DNA of 64,000 bases from Microbulbifer hydrolyticus (GTDB taxonomy: Bacteria > Pseudomonadota > Gammaproteobacteria > Pseudomonadales > Cellvibrionaceae): the NCBI RefSeq assembly GCF_009931115.1, contig NZ_CP047491.1:1935501-1999500 (forward strand), in the 5' to 3' direction. The first letter of the stretch is position 1. Every line of letters starts with the position of its first letter. A program made the position numbers and the translations under genes. A model generated the notes under the pieces. That model made no database searches. It was not told the origin of the DNA and saw only the letters and a list, made by a program, of their open reading frames with translations. This document shows, one piece after another, positions 1 through 9,186 of the stretch.

Positions 1-1
1 G

Positions 2-2203
2 GCGCGCCGGTTCCTTGACCGCATTGTGGGATACATGGTGTCCCCGCTGTTGTGGGAAAAAGTCGCCCGTGGTCTTTCCGCTGGCCGGGTGCAGTCGGTT
101 GCCGTGCGTCTTGTGGTGGAACGCGAGCGGGAAATTCGCGCGTTTATCCCCGAGGAATACTGGACGCTGTTTGCGGATACGCAGACCGCAAAAACCGATG
201 CGCTGCGCCTGGAGGTCAAAAAGCAGTCCGGCGAGGCCTTCCGCCCGACCAACGAAGAGCAGGCGATGTCGGCCCTCAAGGCGTTGCAGGCCAGCGATTT
301 TGAGGTCACTGCCCGGGACGACAAGCCTACGAGCTCAAAGCCCAGTGCGCCTTTTATTACTTCGACACTGCAACAAGCGGCGAGCAATCGCCTTGGTTTC
401 AGCGTAAAGAAAACCATGATGATGGCCCAGCGTCTGTACGAAGCGGGTTACATCACCTACATGCGTACCGACTCCACCAATCTCAGTGCCGAGGCGGTGT
501 CTTCCGTACGCGACTTTATCGTCGAAAATTACGGCGACAAGTACCTGCCGGAAAACCCCAACCGCTACAGCAGTAAAGAGGGCGCGCAAGAAGCGCACGA
601 GGCGATCCGCCCCTCCGACGTGCGGGTGAAGCCGAATATGCTGTCCGGCATGGAGCGGGACGCCGAGCGCCTGTACACCTTGATCTGGCAACAGTTTGTG
701 GCCTGCCAGATGACGCCTGCTCAGTTCACTTCCACCTCGGTAGTGGTTACTGCGGGTGACTTTGAATTGCGTACCCGTGGTCGCGTTATTCGCTTCGATG
801 GTTTCCTGAAAGTCGCGCCCGCCCAGAGCAAGAAAGACGAAGATCTGGTACTGCCTGATATCAAGGTCGGCGAAAAGCTCAACCTGAAGAAACTCGATCC
901 GAAGCAGCACTTTACCAAGCCGCCGGCGCGCTTCAGCGAAGCTGCACTGGTTAAAGAGCTGGAAAAGCGCGGTATCGGTCGCCCGTCCACCTATGCGTCG
1001 ATTATTTCCACCATTCAGGACCGCGGCTATGTACGGCTGGAAAACCGCCGTTTCTACGCGGAAAAAATGGGCGACATCGTCACCGATCGCCTGAGCGAGA
1101 GCTTCACCGACCTGATGGATTATGGTTTTACCGCCAGCCTGGAGGAATCCCTGGATTCCGTTGCCGAAGGCAATCGCGGCTGGAAAGACCTGCTCAACGA
1201 TTTCTATTCCGACTTCAGCGCGCGCCTCGAAGCCGCGCAGGACAAGGAACACGGCATGCGCCGCAACGCACCGACCGATACCGATATCGAGTGCAGCCAG
1301 TGCGGTCGCCATATGCAGATTCGCACCGGTTCTACCGGGGTTTTCCTTGGCTGTTCCGGCTATGCACTGCCGCCCAAAGAGCGTTGCACCAACACCATGA
1401 ACCTGGTGTCCGGTGAGGAAGCGGTTGACGCGGACAAGGACGAGGATGCGGAAACCCGGCAGCTGCGCGAAAAACGCCGTTGCGGCAAATGCGGTACCGC
1501 CATGGACAGCTACCTGGTGGACGAGCATCGCAAATTGCATATTTGCGGTAATAACCCGGATTGCCCCGGGTTTGAGGTGGAGAAGGGCACATTCAAGATC
1601 AAGGGTTATGACGGCCCGGTGATCGAGTGCGACAAATGCGGTGCGGACATGCAGTTGAAATCGGGCCGTTTCGGCAAGTATTTCGGTTGCACCAGCGAGA
1701 CCTGTAAAAATACCCGCAAACTGTTGAAAAGTGGCCAGCCGGCACCGCCGAAAATGGACCCGGTTCCGATGCCCGAGCTTCCGTGCGAGAAGGTGGAAGA
1801 TACCTACATTCTTCGCGATGGCGCCTCAGGACTGTTCCTCGCAGCGAGCCAGTTCCCGAAAAACCGGGAGACCCGTGCGCCGTTGATCAAGGAACTGTTG
1901 CCGCACAAAGACGAGATTGATCCGAAGTACAGCTTCCTGTTCTCGGCGCCTGTGGAAGACAATGAAGGCCGCGACACCGTGGTGCGCTTCAGCCGCAAGA
2001 CCCAGGAACAGTACGTGCAGTCTGAGGAAGAGGGCAAGGCAACCGGTTGGAAAGCGTTCTATCGCGACGGCAAGTGGCAGGTAGAAGAGCCGGCGAAGAA
2101 GAAACCGGCAGTCAAGAAAAAAGCTGCTGCGAAGAAAAAAGCACCGGCGAAAAAGAAGGCCGCCGCGAAAAAGGCGCCCTCTAAAAAAGCGCCCGCCAAG
2201 TAG
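2..2203 (+). CDS. topA: DNA topoisomerase I, 3' part
   Basis: Type IA topoisomerase that relaxes negative supercoils through a 5'-phosphotyrosine intermediate. The open frame enters from the left edge in frame 2, so the start lies outside the window; 733 residues remain, and about 130-140 N-terminal residues (most of the Toprim domain) are missing compared with the usual ~865-residue enzyme. The active-site motif ITYMRTDST is present, with the catalytic Tyr codon at 458-460. Three C-terminal zinc-ribbon repeats follow, each opening with a CxxC pair (CSQCG, CGKCG, CDKCG). The last ~35 residues are an Ala/Lys-rich basic tail, common in pseudomonad-type TopA. The next gene starts 8 bases after the stop, suggesting co-transcription. 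Identification is secure; the true start cannot be seen. Confidence 0.97.
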   Translation, partial: ARRFLDRIVGYMVSPLLWEKVARGLSAGRVQSVAVRLVVEREREIRAFIPEEYWTLFADTQTAKTDALRLEVKKQSGEAFRPTNEEQAMSALKALQASDFEVTARDDKPTSSKPSAPFITSTLQQAASNRLGFSVKKTMMMAQRLYEAGYITYMRTDSTNLSAEAVSSVRDFIVENYGDKYLPENPNRYSSKEGAQEAHEAIRPSDVRVKPNMLSGMERDAERLYTLIWQQFVACQMTPAQFTSTSVVVTAGDFELRTRGRVIRFDGFLKVAPAQSKKDEDLVLPDIKVGEKLNLKKLDPKQHFTKPPARFSEAALVKELEKRGIGRPSTYASIISTIQDRGYVRLENRRFYAEKMGDIVTDRLSESFTDLMDYGFTASLEESLDSVAEGNRGWKDLLNDFYSDFSARLEAAQDKEHGMRRNAPTDTDIECSQCGRHMQIRTGSTGVFLGCSGYALPPKERCTNTMNLVSGEEAVDADKDEDAETRQLREKRRCGKCGTAMDSYLVDEHRKLHICGNNPDCPGFEVEKGTFKIKGYDGPVIECDKCGADMQLKSGRFGKYFGCTSETCKNTRKLLKSGQPAPPKMDPVPMPELPCEKVEDTYILRDGASGLFLAASQFPKNRETRAPLIKELLPHKDEIDPKYSFLFSAPVEDNEGRDTVVRFSRKTQEQYVQSEEEGKATGWKAFYRDGKWQVEEPAKKKPAVKKKAAAKKKAPAKKKAAAKKAPSKKAPAK

Positions 2204-2211
2204 GTAGACCG

Positions 2212-2757
2212 GTGAGCAATCCATATACCTGCGCAGTGGCGTCGGCGCTGCGAAAAGCCCAGCTGATTCTGCACTCTCTGGCCTCGCCAGAGGGGGCAGG
2301 CAGTCAGCAGGCCCTGTACGAGAGCGCCCAGCACGAAGCAGCGCTGCTCCAGCTGTGGCGTGCCTATAAGGCGTTTCTCGCGGAGCAGGGGCAACAGCTG
2401 CAGTTGGGGTTTGGTCCGGGCGGCGAGCCGGAAACCGCACACGCGCTGGCGCAGCTGGTCTCCGCCAGAGGCAAATTCAGTGCTGAGGTGAACGAGCTGG
2501 TGAGCCTCGCCGAAAACCCGGATAGTTGGTTTCAGTCGATGGCGGCAGCCTGGCAGGCCCTGTGGCAACCGGCCACGGGTACCGCTCAGCAGCCCGCCGC
2601 TTCCGCGGTCGACGCGGCGGGGGGGCAAAGCCTCATCCCTCTACAGCAGCTCGATCGGCGCGCGCCAGAACCGCTTGGCCATGAAGCGCTGGAAAAGTGG
2701 CTTCGCGCTCTCAATGAGCTGGTGCAGCGTCAGCGTGCGCATGGTGAGGAGTGGTGA
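2212..2757 (+). CDS. DUF6586-like conserved protein
   Basis: A 181-residue, mostly helical, Ala/Gln/Leu-rich cytoplasmic protein with no signal peptide or membrane segment. It starts at a GTG eight bases after the topA stop, so it is probably translated from the topA transcript; no strong Shine-Dalgarno sequence is visible. Small proteins of this kind sit directly downstream of topA in pseudomonads and relatives (DUF6586 family); the family assignment rests on recall of that context and composition. No catalytic motif is recognisable and no function can be assigned. Residues 121-135, rich in Ala, Gly and Gln, look like a flexible linker between two helical parts. Confidence 0.75.
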   Translation: MSNPYTCAVASALRKAQLILHSLASPEGAGSQQALYESAQHEAALLQLWRAYKAFLAEQGQQLQLGFGPGGEPETAHALAQLVSARGKFSAEVNELVSLAENPDSWFQSMAAAWQALWQPATGTAQQPAASAVDAAGGQSLIPLQQLDRRAPEPLGHEALEKWLRALNELVQRQRAHGEEW

Positions 2758-2910
2758 AGGTTGGCCGCTTCGGCCGGTGCGAACTCTGGGGCCCTATGGC
2801 GTCCATGGTCAGGGGCCGTGTCCGCTGATTAATCACTTCTCCCTGTGTTACACTGCCCCAAATTGTGCGGTGCCTGGCACGCGGTTCCTGGGAAGTTTGT
2901 GGAGAAATGA

Positions 2911-3165
2911 ATGTCTTCTGAGACCTACGAAATCATCGAGTTGTCCAATGGTGATGTGGCGTTGCGACGCGCAGGTCACAAGGACGATCCGTTGGTGCGT
3001 ATCCATTTTTCTGCCGAGAGTCTCGAGTTCCTGCGTGAGCACAAGGTGACCATAGCGCGCGCCATGCTGGAAGCGGGCATTGAGGCGGTACAGGAGATCA
3101 ACGACCTGGAGCCGGAACCCTTTGAGGAGGAAGAAGTGGATATTACCGAGCACACGATCCACTAA
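2911..3165 (+). CDS. Small conserved acidic protein
   Basis: An 84-residue acidic protein with a good ribosome-binding site (GGAGAA just before the ATG). The first half looks like a beta-hairpin fold (EIIELSNGDVALRR...), followed by a helix and a very acidic tail with a run of Glu (EPEPFEEEEVD). There is no signal peptide. Homologues of similar size lie between topA and lexA in Pseudomonas-like genomes, so it belongs to the conserved neighbourhood and is unlikely to be spurious. It is followed by a strong bidirectional terminator shared with lexA. Function unknown; nothing in the sequence indicates an enzyme. Confidence 0.75.
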   Translation: MSSETYEIIELSNGDVALRRAGHKDDPLVRIHFSAESLEFLREHKVTIARAMLEAGIEAVQEINDLEPEPFEEEEVDITEHTIH

Positions 3166-3219
3166 ACCCCGGCACCTGCTGAGTCGCAAGCGGCCGGCAG
3201 ATCTCCATATTGGATGCAT

Positions 3220-3250
3220 AAAAAAACAGGGCCCTGAGCCCTGTTTTTTT
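3220..3250. terminator. Bidirectional Rho-independent terminator
   Basis: Perfect 7-bp stem ACAGGGC/GCCCTGT with a 5-base loop, flanked by an A-run on the left and a T-run on the right. It lies between the convergent small acidic protein gene and lexA and can end both transcripts. Confidence 0.9.
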
Positions 3251-3301
3251 ATGTCTTAAGCAATCGCAATAGCCATCTGACGATCGACTGCCCGTTTTTG
3301 T

Positions 3302-3910
3302 TTACACCGGGTTCTGGCGGATCACGCCAACCGCGAGGCCCTCGATTGCGAAGCTTCTGTCGCGCATATCCACTTCAATCACGTCAAACTCTTCATTCTC
3401 CGGCATCAGCTGTATGGTCGCCTGATTGCCCCGGCGTTTGAAGCGCTTGACCGTCACTTCATCTTCAATGCGTGCCACCACGATCTGCCCGTTGCGGATG
3501 TTATCGGTGCGTTGAACCGCGAGCAGGTCGCCATCGAGTATGCCGGCATCTTTCATGCTCATACCGTGAACCCGAAGCAGGTAGTCGGCGGGTGGGTGAA
3601 AAAACTCAGCGGGGATCTCACAGTATTCCTCGATGTTTTCTTCCGCCAGTATCGGGTTGCCGGCGGCCACGCGACCGACGATCGGAAGCCCGCTCTGGTA
3701 GTCCGGTATCCGGATGCCGCGTGACGCACCGGCGACCATTTCGATCGCACCTTTGCGCGCCAGCGCTTTCAAATGTTCTTCCGCCGCGTTGGGTGAGCGG
3801 AAGCCGAGCTGCTTTGCAATTTCCGCTCGGGTGGGCGGGTATCCGGTGTCGTCCAGGTAAGTTTTGATCAACTCGAGTACCTGGGCCTGGCGCGCAGTAA
3901 GGTTTGTCAT
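3302..3910 (-). CDS. lexA: SOS repressor LexA
   Basis: LexA represses the SOS regulon and is inactivated by RecA-stimulated self-cleavage. The 202-residue protein has the standard length. It has an N-terminal winged helix ([23 protein letters not shown]), the Ala-Gly scissile bond in GRVAAGNPI, the catalytic Ser in HGMSMKDAG and the catalytic Lys in EVTVKRF, so it should be fully autocleavable. Two LexA boxes lie 50-85 bases upstream of the start, giving autoregulation as in E. coli. Unlike the Pseudomonas arrangement, no sulA-type division inhibitor is adjacent. The gene converges on the small acidic protein gene and is divergent from the LOG-family gene. Confidence 0.98.
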   Translation of the reverse strand: MTNLTARQAQVLELIKTYLDDTGYPPTRAEIAKQLGFRSPNAAEEHLKALARKGAIEMVAGASRGIRIPDYQSGLPIVGRVAAGNPILAEENIEEYCEIPAEFFHPPADYLLRVHGMSMKDAGILDGDLLAVQRTDNIRNGQIVVARIEDEVTVKRFKRRGNQATIQLMPENEEFDVIEVDMRDRSFAIEGLAVGVIRQNPV

Positions 3911-3960
3911 GGGCTCGTTCCTGTTATGTCAGTGTTCCCGTATACCCGTATTCCCTGAGT

Positions 3961-3976
3961 CTGTGTTTTTATACAG
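3961..3976. promoter_or_regulatory. LexA (SOS) box 1
   Basis: CTG-N10-CAG with an AT-rich centre (CTGTGTTTTTATACAG), matching the gammaproteobacterial LexA operator. It is 51 bases upstream of the lexA start and also lies in the leader of the divergent LOG-family gene. Confidence 0.9.
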
Positions 3977-3979
3977 GTG

Positions 3980-3995
3980 CTGTGATTATATACAG
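3980..3995. promoter_or_regulatory. LexA (SOS) box 2
   Basis: Second CTG-N10-CAG site (CTGTGATTATATACAG), closer to the ideal operator. Its start is 19 bases from that of the first box, so two LexA dimers can bind side by side, as at the E. coli lexA promoter. Confidence 0.92.
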
Positions 3996-4127
3996 ATTTG
4001 GCGGGTGCGCAATCTTAAGGGGCACGAGCCGATTACTGCTAGACTTGGGGAGACTTGTGGAATTTTATGTCTGCGGCGAAAGAGTGGCGGTCAGAACAAG
4101 CCGCGAATAGCGATAAGGAGAAGGCAT

Positions 4128-4769
4128 ATGCTGGATGCAAAAATGCCGGAAGCGTGGCGCGTGCTGCGTATTCAATCTGAGCTCGTAGATGGAATAGAGC
4201 GCCTGATTACCCTGAAGGGTGCGGTTACCGTTTTCGGAAGTGCGAGATTTCCCGAAGAAGCTGCTGAGTACCAGCAAGCGGTGCGCCTCGGCGAGCTCTT
4301 GGCGAGCGAGGGTGTGCCAGTCATGACCGGCGGCGGGCCGGGAATTATGGAAGCGAGCAATCGCGGTGCGTTTACCCAGTGTGGCGCATCGATCGGGCTG
4401 AATATAGAGCTGCCGTTCGAGCAAGTGCCCAACGCCTACCTGGATATCAATCTGAACTTCCGTTACTTTTTTGTACGCAAATTCATGTTCGTCAAACACG
4501 CCGTCGGGTTCATTGCCATGCCCGGCGGATACGGCACCATGGACGAACTGTTTGAAGCCTTGACTCTGGTACAGACCCAGAAAGTACGACACTTTCCGAT
4601 TGTACTGGTGGGCAAGCGTTACTGGGCGGGGCTGGTAGACTGGATGGTAAACACCGTGCTTGAGCGAGGCTGTATCGATGCGGGCGATCTCGACCTGTTC
4701 ACCCTGGTGGATACCGTAGAAGAGGCGGCGGAGATCATTATCGAACACATTCGAAATGGCGACGCCTGA
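4128..4769 (+). CDS. LOG family (TIGR00730-type) protein
   Basis: A 213-residue Rossmann-fold protein of the LOG / lysine-decarboxylase-like family, whose members include cytokinin-riboside 5'-monophosphate phosphoribohydrolases and nucleotide-pyrophosphate hydrolases such as PpnN. The family signature MPGGYGTMDELFEA is present, preceded by the nucleotide-binding TGGGPGIMEASNRGA. The frame is open further upstream to 3864, but ATG 4128 is preferred: it has AAGGAGAAGG at ideal spacing and avoids translating the lexA/LOG operator region. It is divergent from lexA. The physiological substrate cannot be told from sequence; nucleoside monophosphate hydrolysis is the family expectation. Confidence 0.88.
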   Translation: MLDAKMPEAWRVLRIQSELVDGIERLITLKGAVTVFGSARFPEEAAEYQQAVRLGELLASEGVPVMTGGGPGIMEASNRGAFTQCGASIGLNIELPFEQVPNAYLDINLNFRYFFVRKFMFVKHAVGFIAMPGGYGTMDELFEALTLVQTQKVRHFPIVLVGKRYWAGLVDWMVNTVLERGCIDAGDLDLFTLVDTVEEAAEIIIEHIRNGDA

Positions 4770-4825
4770 TCCGGTATCCGCTAGATTGCCGCTCACGTTC
4801 GGTATGAGCGTTTCATTGGTTCCCG

Positions 4826-5158
4826 TTAAAAACCTTCGTCGGTGCCGGGAAAAGACTCTCCTTCAAGCCTGTCGATCGCGCTTTGCGCCGGGGACAAAAT
4901 GGGGCTCCGATAACCCCCATCTTCAGCGTCCTGCATTTCTTCTGCCAGTGTGCCGTAACCGGCGTTCGCATCTTCCGGTTCCGCGGCGCCAATGACCGGC
5001 ATCCGCGGCCAGCTCTGGAAGTCGATCTCACCCAGTGTCCCGTCGAGATACTGAATCTCGATGGTGCGGCCGGGGTGGTCTACTGCGACCACCTCAAACA
5101 GGTCTCCGCTGTCAAAGTTTTCAAACCAGCTGCCAATCTCAGGAGCAATTCTTGCCAT
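4826..5158 (-). CDS. DUF6763-like small protein
   Basis: A 110-residue acidic protein with an N-terminal beta-rich domain (IGSWFENFDSGDLFEVVAVD...IQYLDGTLGEID) resembling short SH3-like folds, and a disordered acidic tail. No signal peptide. This type (DUF6763) is common as a single small gene in marine gammaproteobacteria. The family assignment is from pattern recognition and the function is unknown. It is transcribed away from psrA and towards the LOG gene; a GGAGGG-like sequence (reverse of ccctcc at 5166-5171) precedes the ATG. Confidence 0.7.
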   Translation of the reverse strand: MARIAPEIGSWFENFDSGDLFEVVAVDHPGRTIEIQYLDGTLGEIDFQSWPRMPVIGAAEPEDANAGYGTLAEEMQDAEDGGYRSPILSPAQSAIDRLEGESFPGTDEGF

Positions 5159-5386
5159 GATGCAGCCCTCCCGGGTTAATGAATTATGGCGCGCGTACGA
5201 GCCCTTGTTTTCAATCTAGTGTGCGATGCGGTGGCTTGGTAACTGACAGGTCGCGAAAGTCGCGCGGATTCGCTTTTGGTGTTGTTGCTGTGAAGGTGAT
5301 CGGATTGTCAGAAGGCGTCTTGCGCGCGAAGCGAGGGGAATGTTCCAGCTATTGCGAGAGGGGGCGACTATGCTAGTCTCAGCACT

Positions 5387-5400
5387 TAAACAAACGTTTT
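5387..5400. promoter_or_regulatory. Putative PsrA operator
   Basis: TAAAC-N4-GTTTT (core AAAC-AAAC-GTTT) lies 32 bases before the psrA start. PsrA of Pseudomonas binds C/GAAAC-N2-4-GTTTG/C and represses its own gene, so this is a plausible autoregulatory site. Confidence 0.55.
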
Positions 5401-5431
5401 AATTGTTGGTTTGAATTACTGTGAGCAGGGT

Positions 5432-6088
5432 ATGAGTCAGCTGGATACCGTCAACCGTATACTGGATGCCGCCGAGGTGCTTTTTGCCGAGCGGGGGTTT
5501 ACCGAGACTTCTCTGCGAACCATTACCAGTACAGCAGGCGTCAACCTGGCGGCAGTGAACTACCATTTCGGTTCGAAAAAGGAGCTGATACAGGCAGTAT
5601 TCGAGCGCTTTCTAACGCCTTTTACGGAGAGTCTGGATCAGGAGCTGAGTCGTCGCCAGGCCCAGCTCGCAGAGTCTCCCGGGGAGCAATTGCAGGTGGA
5701 TGACCTGTTGCAGAGCCTGTATCGCGTAGCGCTGGCCGGCCTGGCAAAAGAAGGCCGGGACCCAAAGCGTTTCATGGGGCTGTTGGGACTGGCTTATACC
5801 CAGTCACAAGGCCACTTGCGACGGTTTATTGTCTCTCGCTACGGTGCCAGTTACCGGCGCTTTGCCGGTGAGCTCGCCAATGCGCTGCCCCAGGTGGATC
5901 CTGTCACTTTCTATTGGCGCCTGTATTTCATGCTGGGTGCCACCATCTTTTCCCTGTCGAGCTTTGATGCGATCGAAGCTATCCTGAGGGAAGATTTCGG
6001 TGCCGAGAGTAGCCTGGAAGAGACCCTGGCCCGGCTGGCGCCAGCGGCCGCGGCGATGCTGACGGCTCCAGAGTCAAAGGACCCATAA
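5432..6088 (+). CDS. psrA: TetR-family regulator, PsrA-like
   Basis: A 218-residue TetR repressor. The N-terminal helix-turn-helix (RILDAAEVLFAERGFTETSLRTITSTAGVNLAAVNYHFGSK, residues ~8-48) is nearly the same as in Pseudomonas PsrA, which senses long-chain acyl-CoA or fatty acids, represses beta-oxidation genes and itself, and activates rpoS. Location supports the call: in Pseudomonas psrA also lies between lexA and nagZ. ATG 5432 is chosen over the upstream TTG at 5411 because it matches the usual N-terminus (MSQLDTVNRIL). A PsrA-like operator lies just upstream. The ligand-binding half is less conserved, so the ligand is inferred. Confidence 0.85.
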   Translation: MSQLDTVNRILDAAEVLFAERGFTETSLRTITSTAGVNLAAVNYHFGSKKELIQAVFERFLTPFTESLDQELSRRQAQLAESPGEQLQVDDLLQSLYRVALAGLAKEGRDPKRFMGLLGLAYTQSQGHLRRFIVSRYGASYRRFAGELANALPQVDPVTFYWRLYFMLGATIFSLSSFDAIEAILREDFGAESSLEETLARLAPAAAAMLTAPESKDP

Positions 6089-6177
6089 ACTCGGGGATGG
6101 CTGGGTGCGACGTCGAGCCTCCCATTTAGATGTTATTCCCTGTTGAACACCATTCACTGATAGCGGGAGCAGGAACC

Positions 6178-7191
6178 ATGTCTGTGCAGATTGGTCCGGT
6201 AATGATTGATGTGGAGAGCACCGAGCTCACCGAGGAAGACCGCGAGCTACTGCGCCACCCGCAGGTAGGCGGGCTCATTTTCTTCGCGCGTAACTTCCGC
6301 GATCGCCCGCAACTCGAAGCGCTGGTCTCAGAAATCCGTGCCGTACGGCCCGAAATTCTGCTTGCCGTGGATCAGGAAGGGGGGCGTGTGCAGCGCTTCA
6401 AGGATTCCTTCACCCGTATCCCCTCCATGCAGGCGCTGAGCGCCCGGGCCGATTCGCAGCAGCTCAAAGATGTCGGGTGGCTGTTGGCCGCTGAGCTTCT
6501 GGCGGTGGGTGTGGACTTCAGTTTCGCCCCGGTACTGGATGCGGACGATGATTTCTGTCGTATCGTTGGTGATCGCAGTTTTGCCTGTGATCCGCTGAAG
6601 CTTGCGGCGAAAGCGCGGCCGTTTATGGCGGGTATGCACGAGGCCGGAATGGCCACCACTGGCAAGCATTTTCCCGGGCATGGGCAGGTGCTGGAAGACA
6701 GTCACGAAGAATTGCCAGTAGACCAACGCGAACTGGAAGATGTGCTCGCGTCAGACGGCAAGCCGTTTGAAGAATGCATCGCCGCAGGAGAGCTGGAGGC
6801 GGTCATGCCAGCCCATATACGATTCGCGAAGGTAGATGAAAACCCGGTCGGTTTTTCCCGCTTCTGGCTGCAGGAAATCCTGCGCAAGCGCCTGGGGTTT
6901 GATGGGGTGATATTCAGTGATGACCTCACCATGGAGGGCGCCGGTGCCGCGGGCGGCTATGCGGCACGTATCCGCGCGGCCATGCAGGCCGGTTGTGATA
7001 TGGGCGTTGTATGTAATAACCGCCAGGGCGCACTGGAAGTCCTGAAGGCACTTGAAGGTTACGTCCCGGACCCACACTCAAGCAAACGACTGGAGCGTAT
7101 GCGGGGGCGGCCCGCGATCGATAGCTGGGCAGCGTTAGAGACCACGCCCCGTTGGCTGGAGACAAGGCGTTGGCTGGAATCCTGGATGTAA
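6178..7191 (+). CDS. nagZ: Beta-N-acetylhexosaminidase NagZ
   Basis: Glycoside hydrolase family 3 enzyme of peptidoglycan recycling. It removes GlcNAc from anhydromuropeptides in the cytoplasm and so feeds AmpR-controlled beta-lactamase signalling where present. The 337-residue protein carries the NagZ active-site loop KHFPGHGQVLEDSH (the Asp/His dyad for acid-base catalysis) and the nucleophile region GVIFSDDLTMEGA. ATG 6178 follows GGGAGCAGGA and matches the usual N-terminus (MSVQIGPVMIDVES); the open frame reaches back to 6130 but would add an atypical leader. It follows psrA in the same orientation, as in Pseudomonas. Confidence 0.95.
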   Translation: MSVQIGPVMIDVESTELTEEDRELLRHPQVGGLIFFARNFRDRPQLEALVSEIRAVRPEILLAVDQEGGRVQRFKDSFTRIPSMQALSARADSQQLKDVGWLLAAELLAVGVDFSFAPVLDADDDFCRIVGDRSFACDPLKLAAKARPFMAGMHEAGMATTGKHFPGHGQVLEDSHEELPVDQRELEDVLASDGKPFEECIAAGELEAVMPAHIRFAKVDENPVGFSRFWLQEILRKRLGFDGVIFSDDLTMEGAGAAGGYAARIRAAMQAGCDMGVVCNNRQGALEVLKALEGYVPDPHSSKRLERMRGRPAIDSWAALETTPRWLETRRWLESWM

Positions 7192-7280
7192 ATACGCACA
7201 ATGGGCGGCCTTGGTGAAAGAGCCGCTTGCGGCAGACTCGCAGATACCGAATAAACCTAAAGCAGCATATGGAGTGATTT

Positions 7281-8399
7281 GTGGAGCAGGCTAAAGCGTT
7301 TTTGCGCTCCCTGGTGGGGGAAGACCGTTTCTGGATTGCCGAAGTCTTTTTGATCGTACTGGCAACCGCTTTTGCGGCCTGGATGCTCGCGCTCTTTGTG
7401 GCGCGCCTGCAGGCGAGGGCGGAGCGCACCGTCAACCCGTGGGACGATGCGCTCTGTGGATCGATCAACCCCCCGGGGTCCATTTTGGTATGGCTGGTGG
7501 GCCTTTCCCTGGCAGCCTCCCGTGCGGGGAAAGCGACTGGCGCTGAGGTCTTTTCCTATGCGGTGACCGTTCGTGAGATCGGTTTTATTGTACTGATCAC
7601 CTGGTTTGCGCTGCGCTTTGCAAAAGCAGTGGAGCGCAACCTGGCGGATCCCCGCTATATGGGCAAGCCGATGGATGCCACCACGGTGCGTGCCATCGGC
7701 AAGCTGATCAGAGCCTCAATAATCATTACTGCCGCCATGGTGATCATGCAGCACTTTGGTTATAGCATCAGCGGTGTACTGGCATTCGGCGGTATCGGCG
7801 GTCTGGCGATCGGCTTTGCGGCCAAGGATCTGTTGGCCAATTTCTTCGGTGGGTTGATGGTTTACCTGGATCGGCCGTTCAAGGTCGGGGATTGGGTGCG
7901 GTCTCCGGACAAGGAAATTGAGGGCACTGTAGAGGATATTGGCTGGCGCCTTACCCGTATCCGCACATTTGATAAGCGCCCCCTGTACATACCCAATGGG
8001 ATTTTCACCCAGATCTCGGTTGAAAACCCCTCGCGGATGCTGAATCGCCGCATCTATGAAACCATCGGTATCCGTTATGAAGACGCACCGCTGATGGAAC
8101 CCATCGTAAAAGACGTAAAGGCGATGCTGCAGCAGCACCCGGAAATCGACACCAACCAGACGCTGATTGTGAACTTCAACTCCTTCGCACCGTCATCGCT
8201 GGATTTCTTTATCTACACCTTCACCAAAACCACGGAATGGGTGCGTTACCACGAGATCAAACAGGATGTGTTGCTGAAGATTCTCAAGATCATTGAGCAG
8301 CACGGTGCTTCCTGTGCCTTCCCCACCTCTACGCTGCATATCGCGGATCTGCCAGAGCTGGCAATTGCCAGTGGCCGCGAAAGGTCAATTGGTGCTTGA
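7281..8399 (+). CDS. Mechanosensitive channel, MscS family
   Basis: A 372-residue inner-membrane channel of the small-conductance mechanosensitive family, opened by membrane tension on osmotic downshock. Four hydrophobic segments (about residues 15-40, 65-90, 95-115, 140-165) precede the pore-lining and beta-domain signature GIGGLAIGFAAKDLLANFFGG and the following YLDRPFKVGDWV. The C-terminal alpha/beta vestibule is complete. The layout resembles YbdG/YnaI-type MscS rather than the short MscS. It starts at GTG 7281 after GGAG at 7271-7274. It lies 89 bases after nagZ and could share its transcript. Confidence 0.9.
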   Translation: MEQAKAFLRSLVGEDRFWIAEVFLIVLATAFAAWMLALFVARLQARAERTVNPWDDALCGSINPPGSILVWLVGLSLAASRAGKATGAEVFSYAVTVREIGFIVLITWFALRFAKAVERNLADPRYMGKPMDATTVRAIGKLIRASIIITAAMVIMQHFGYSISGVLAFGGIGGLAIGFAAKDLLANFFGGLMVYLDRPFKVGDWVRSPDKEIEGTVEDIGWRLTRIRTFDKRPLYIPNGIFTQISVENPSRMLNRRIYETIGIRYEDAPLMEPIVKDVKAMLQQHPEIDTNQTLIVNFNSFAPSSLDFFIYTFTKTTEWVRYHEIKQDVLLKILKIIEQHGASCAFPTSTLHIADLPELAIASGRERSIGA

Positions 8400-8694
8400 A
8401 TGGCAGTTAAGTGACATTTTGCTAAACCGCATGAAATGTCAAAAACTGTGGTGATATTGGCACTGTTTTGGTGATTTGTTGCGCATTGTTTATGGGATGT
8501 AAGATTAATTTCACGCGGAAACCTAGACAGTGGCGCTGTTTTATCTAAGAATCAGTAACGGCCTGTTCGGATGCCCGAGCAGGTACTTCGAGACTGTGGA
8601 CCTCCCCGCAAAGAGGGCGATGGCCACGGCAATTGGGGTAGGCGCATTGCCCGCAACCGGGGCGAGCGCAATAACAATAAATGAGGTTGGCTTA
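8400..8694 (+). other. Long leader of the cold-shock gene
   Basis: A 295-base gap before the cold-shock ATG. The same frame is open from 8530, which would add 55 residues ([14 protein letters not shown]...) unlike any cold-shock protein, so the region is more likely an untranslated leader. Long structured leaders are known for cspA-type mRNAs, where they act as thermosensors. No convincing promoter was found: a TTGCGC...TAAGAT pair near 8479-8505 has poor spacing. Confidence 0.4.
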
Positions 8695-8910
8695 ATGAGT
8701 GATCGCGTTACGGGTACCGTGAAGTGGTTTAACAACGCCCGGGGGTATGGCTTTATCACCTGCGCTGAGGGTTCCGAGGATATCTTCGTTCACTACCGCA
8801 GCATTCGCGGTGAAGGCTACAAAACCCTCAACGAGGGCCAGGCCGTGGAGTTTGAAATGCAGCAGGGCGACAAGGGCCTGCTCGCGGAAGATGTAGTGCC
8901 CTGCGAATAA
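8695..8910 (+). CDS. Cold-shock domain protein (CspA family)
   Basis: A 71-residue single cold-shock domain that binds single-stranded RNA or DNA and prevents RNA secondary structure. RNP1 (GYGFITC) and RNP2 (DIFVHY) are both present, preceded by the family start [11 protein letters not shown]. The C-terminus [16 protein letters not shown] is typical. ATG 8695 gives the normal family length; the upstream in-frame extension is treated as leader. AGGTTGG lies a few bases before the ATG. The gene is monocistronic and ends before a strong terminator at 9107. Small differences from CspA (HYRSI instead of HFSAI) put it nearer the CspD/CspE-like marine group, but a subclass cannot be fixed. Confidence 0.92.
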   Translation: MSDRVTGTVKWFNNARGYGFITCAEGSEDIFVHYRSIRGEGYKTLNEGQAVEFEMQQGDKGLLAEDVVPCE

Positions 8911-9106
8911 CTCGCGAATAGACGCACGCTCAAATCTGCTTTTATCGTGGCTGCCGCAAGGTTGCCACTACCCAGAAGCATCCAGGGTTGGTAACAGCCT
9001 ATGAGCTGTCTGTGTGCAGCATTTGTACATCGCGCATGCATTTAAACCGATGGCAACTTCTTCGTCGGAATTTTTACGGCGATAGCGATTGAGTGCTGTC
9101 AGTTAA

Positions 9107-9160
9107 TAAAAAAGCCCATATTGCCGCGGATAGACTCCGCGGCAATATGGGCTTTTTTTG
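9107..9160. terminator. Strong bidirectional terminator
   Basis: A perfect 20-bp stem (9111-9130 pairing with 9136-9155) around a 5-base loop TAGAC, flanked by A and T runs, lies between the convergent cold-shock gene and the DUF819 gene. The stem includes the core GCCCATATTGCCGCGGA. Confidence 0.95.
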
Positions 9161-9186
9161 TTTGCGGGGTTGGTGAGCGGGGCTGA

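Noticed and set aside
335..1540. 401-codon open frame opposite topA
   Set aside because: Antisense to the catalytic part of topA; no ribosome-binding site or recognisable motif.
3864..4127. N-terminal extension of the LOG-family gene
   Set aside because: Would translate the LexA operators and the start of lexA on the other strand; ATG 4128 has a strong ribosome-binding site.
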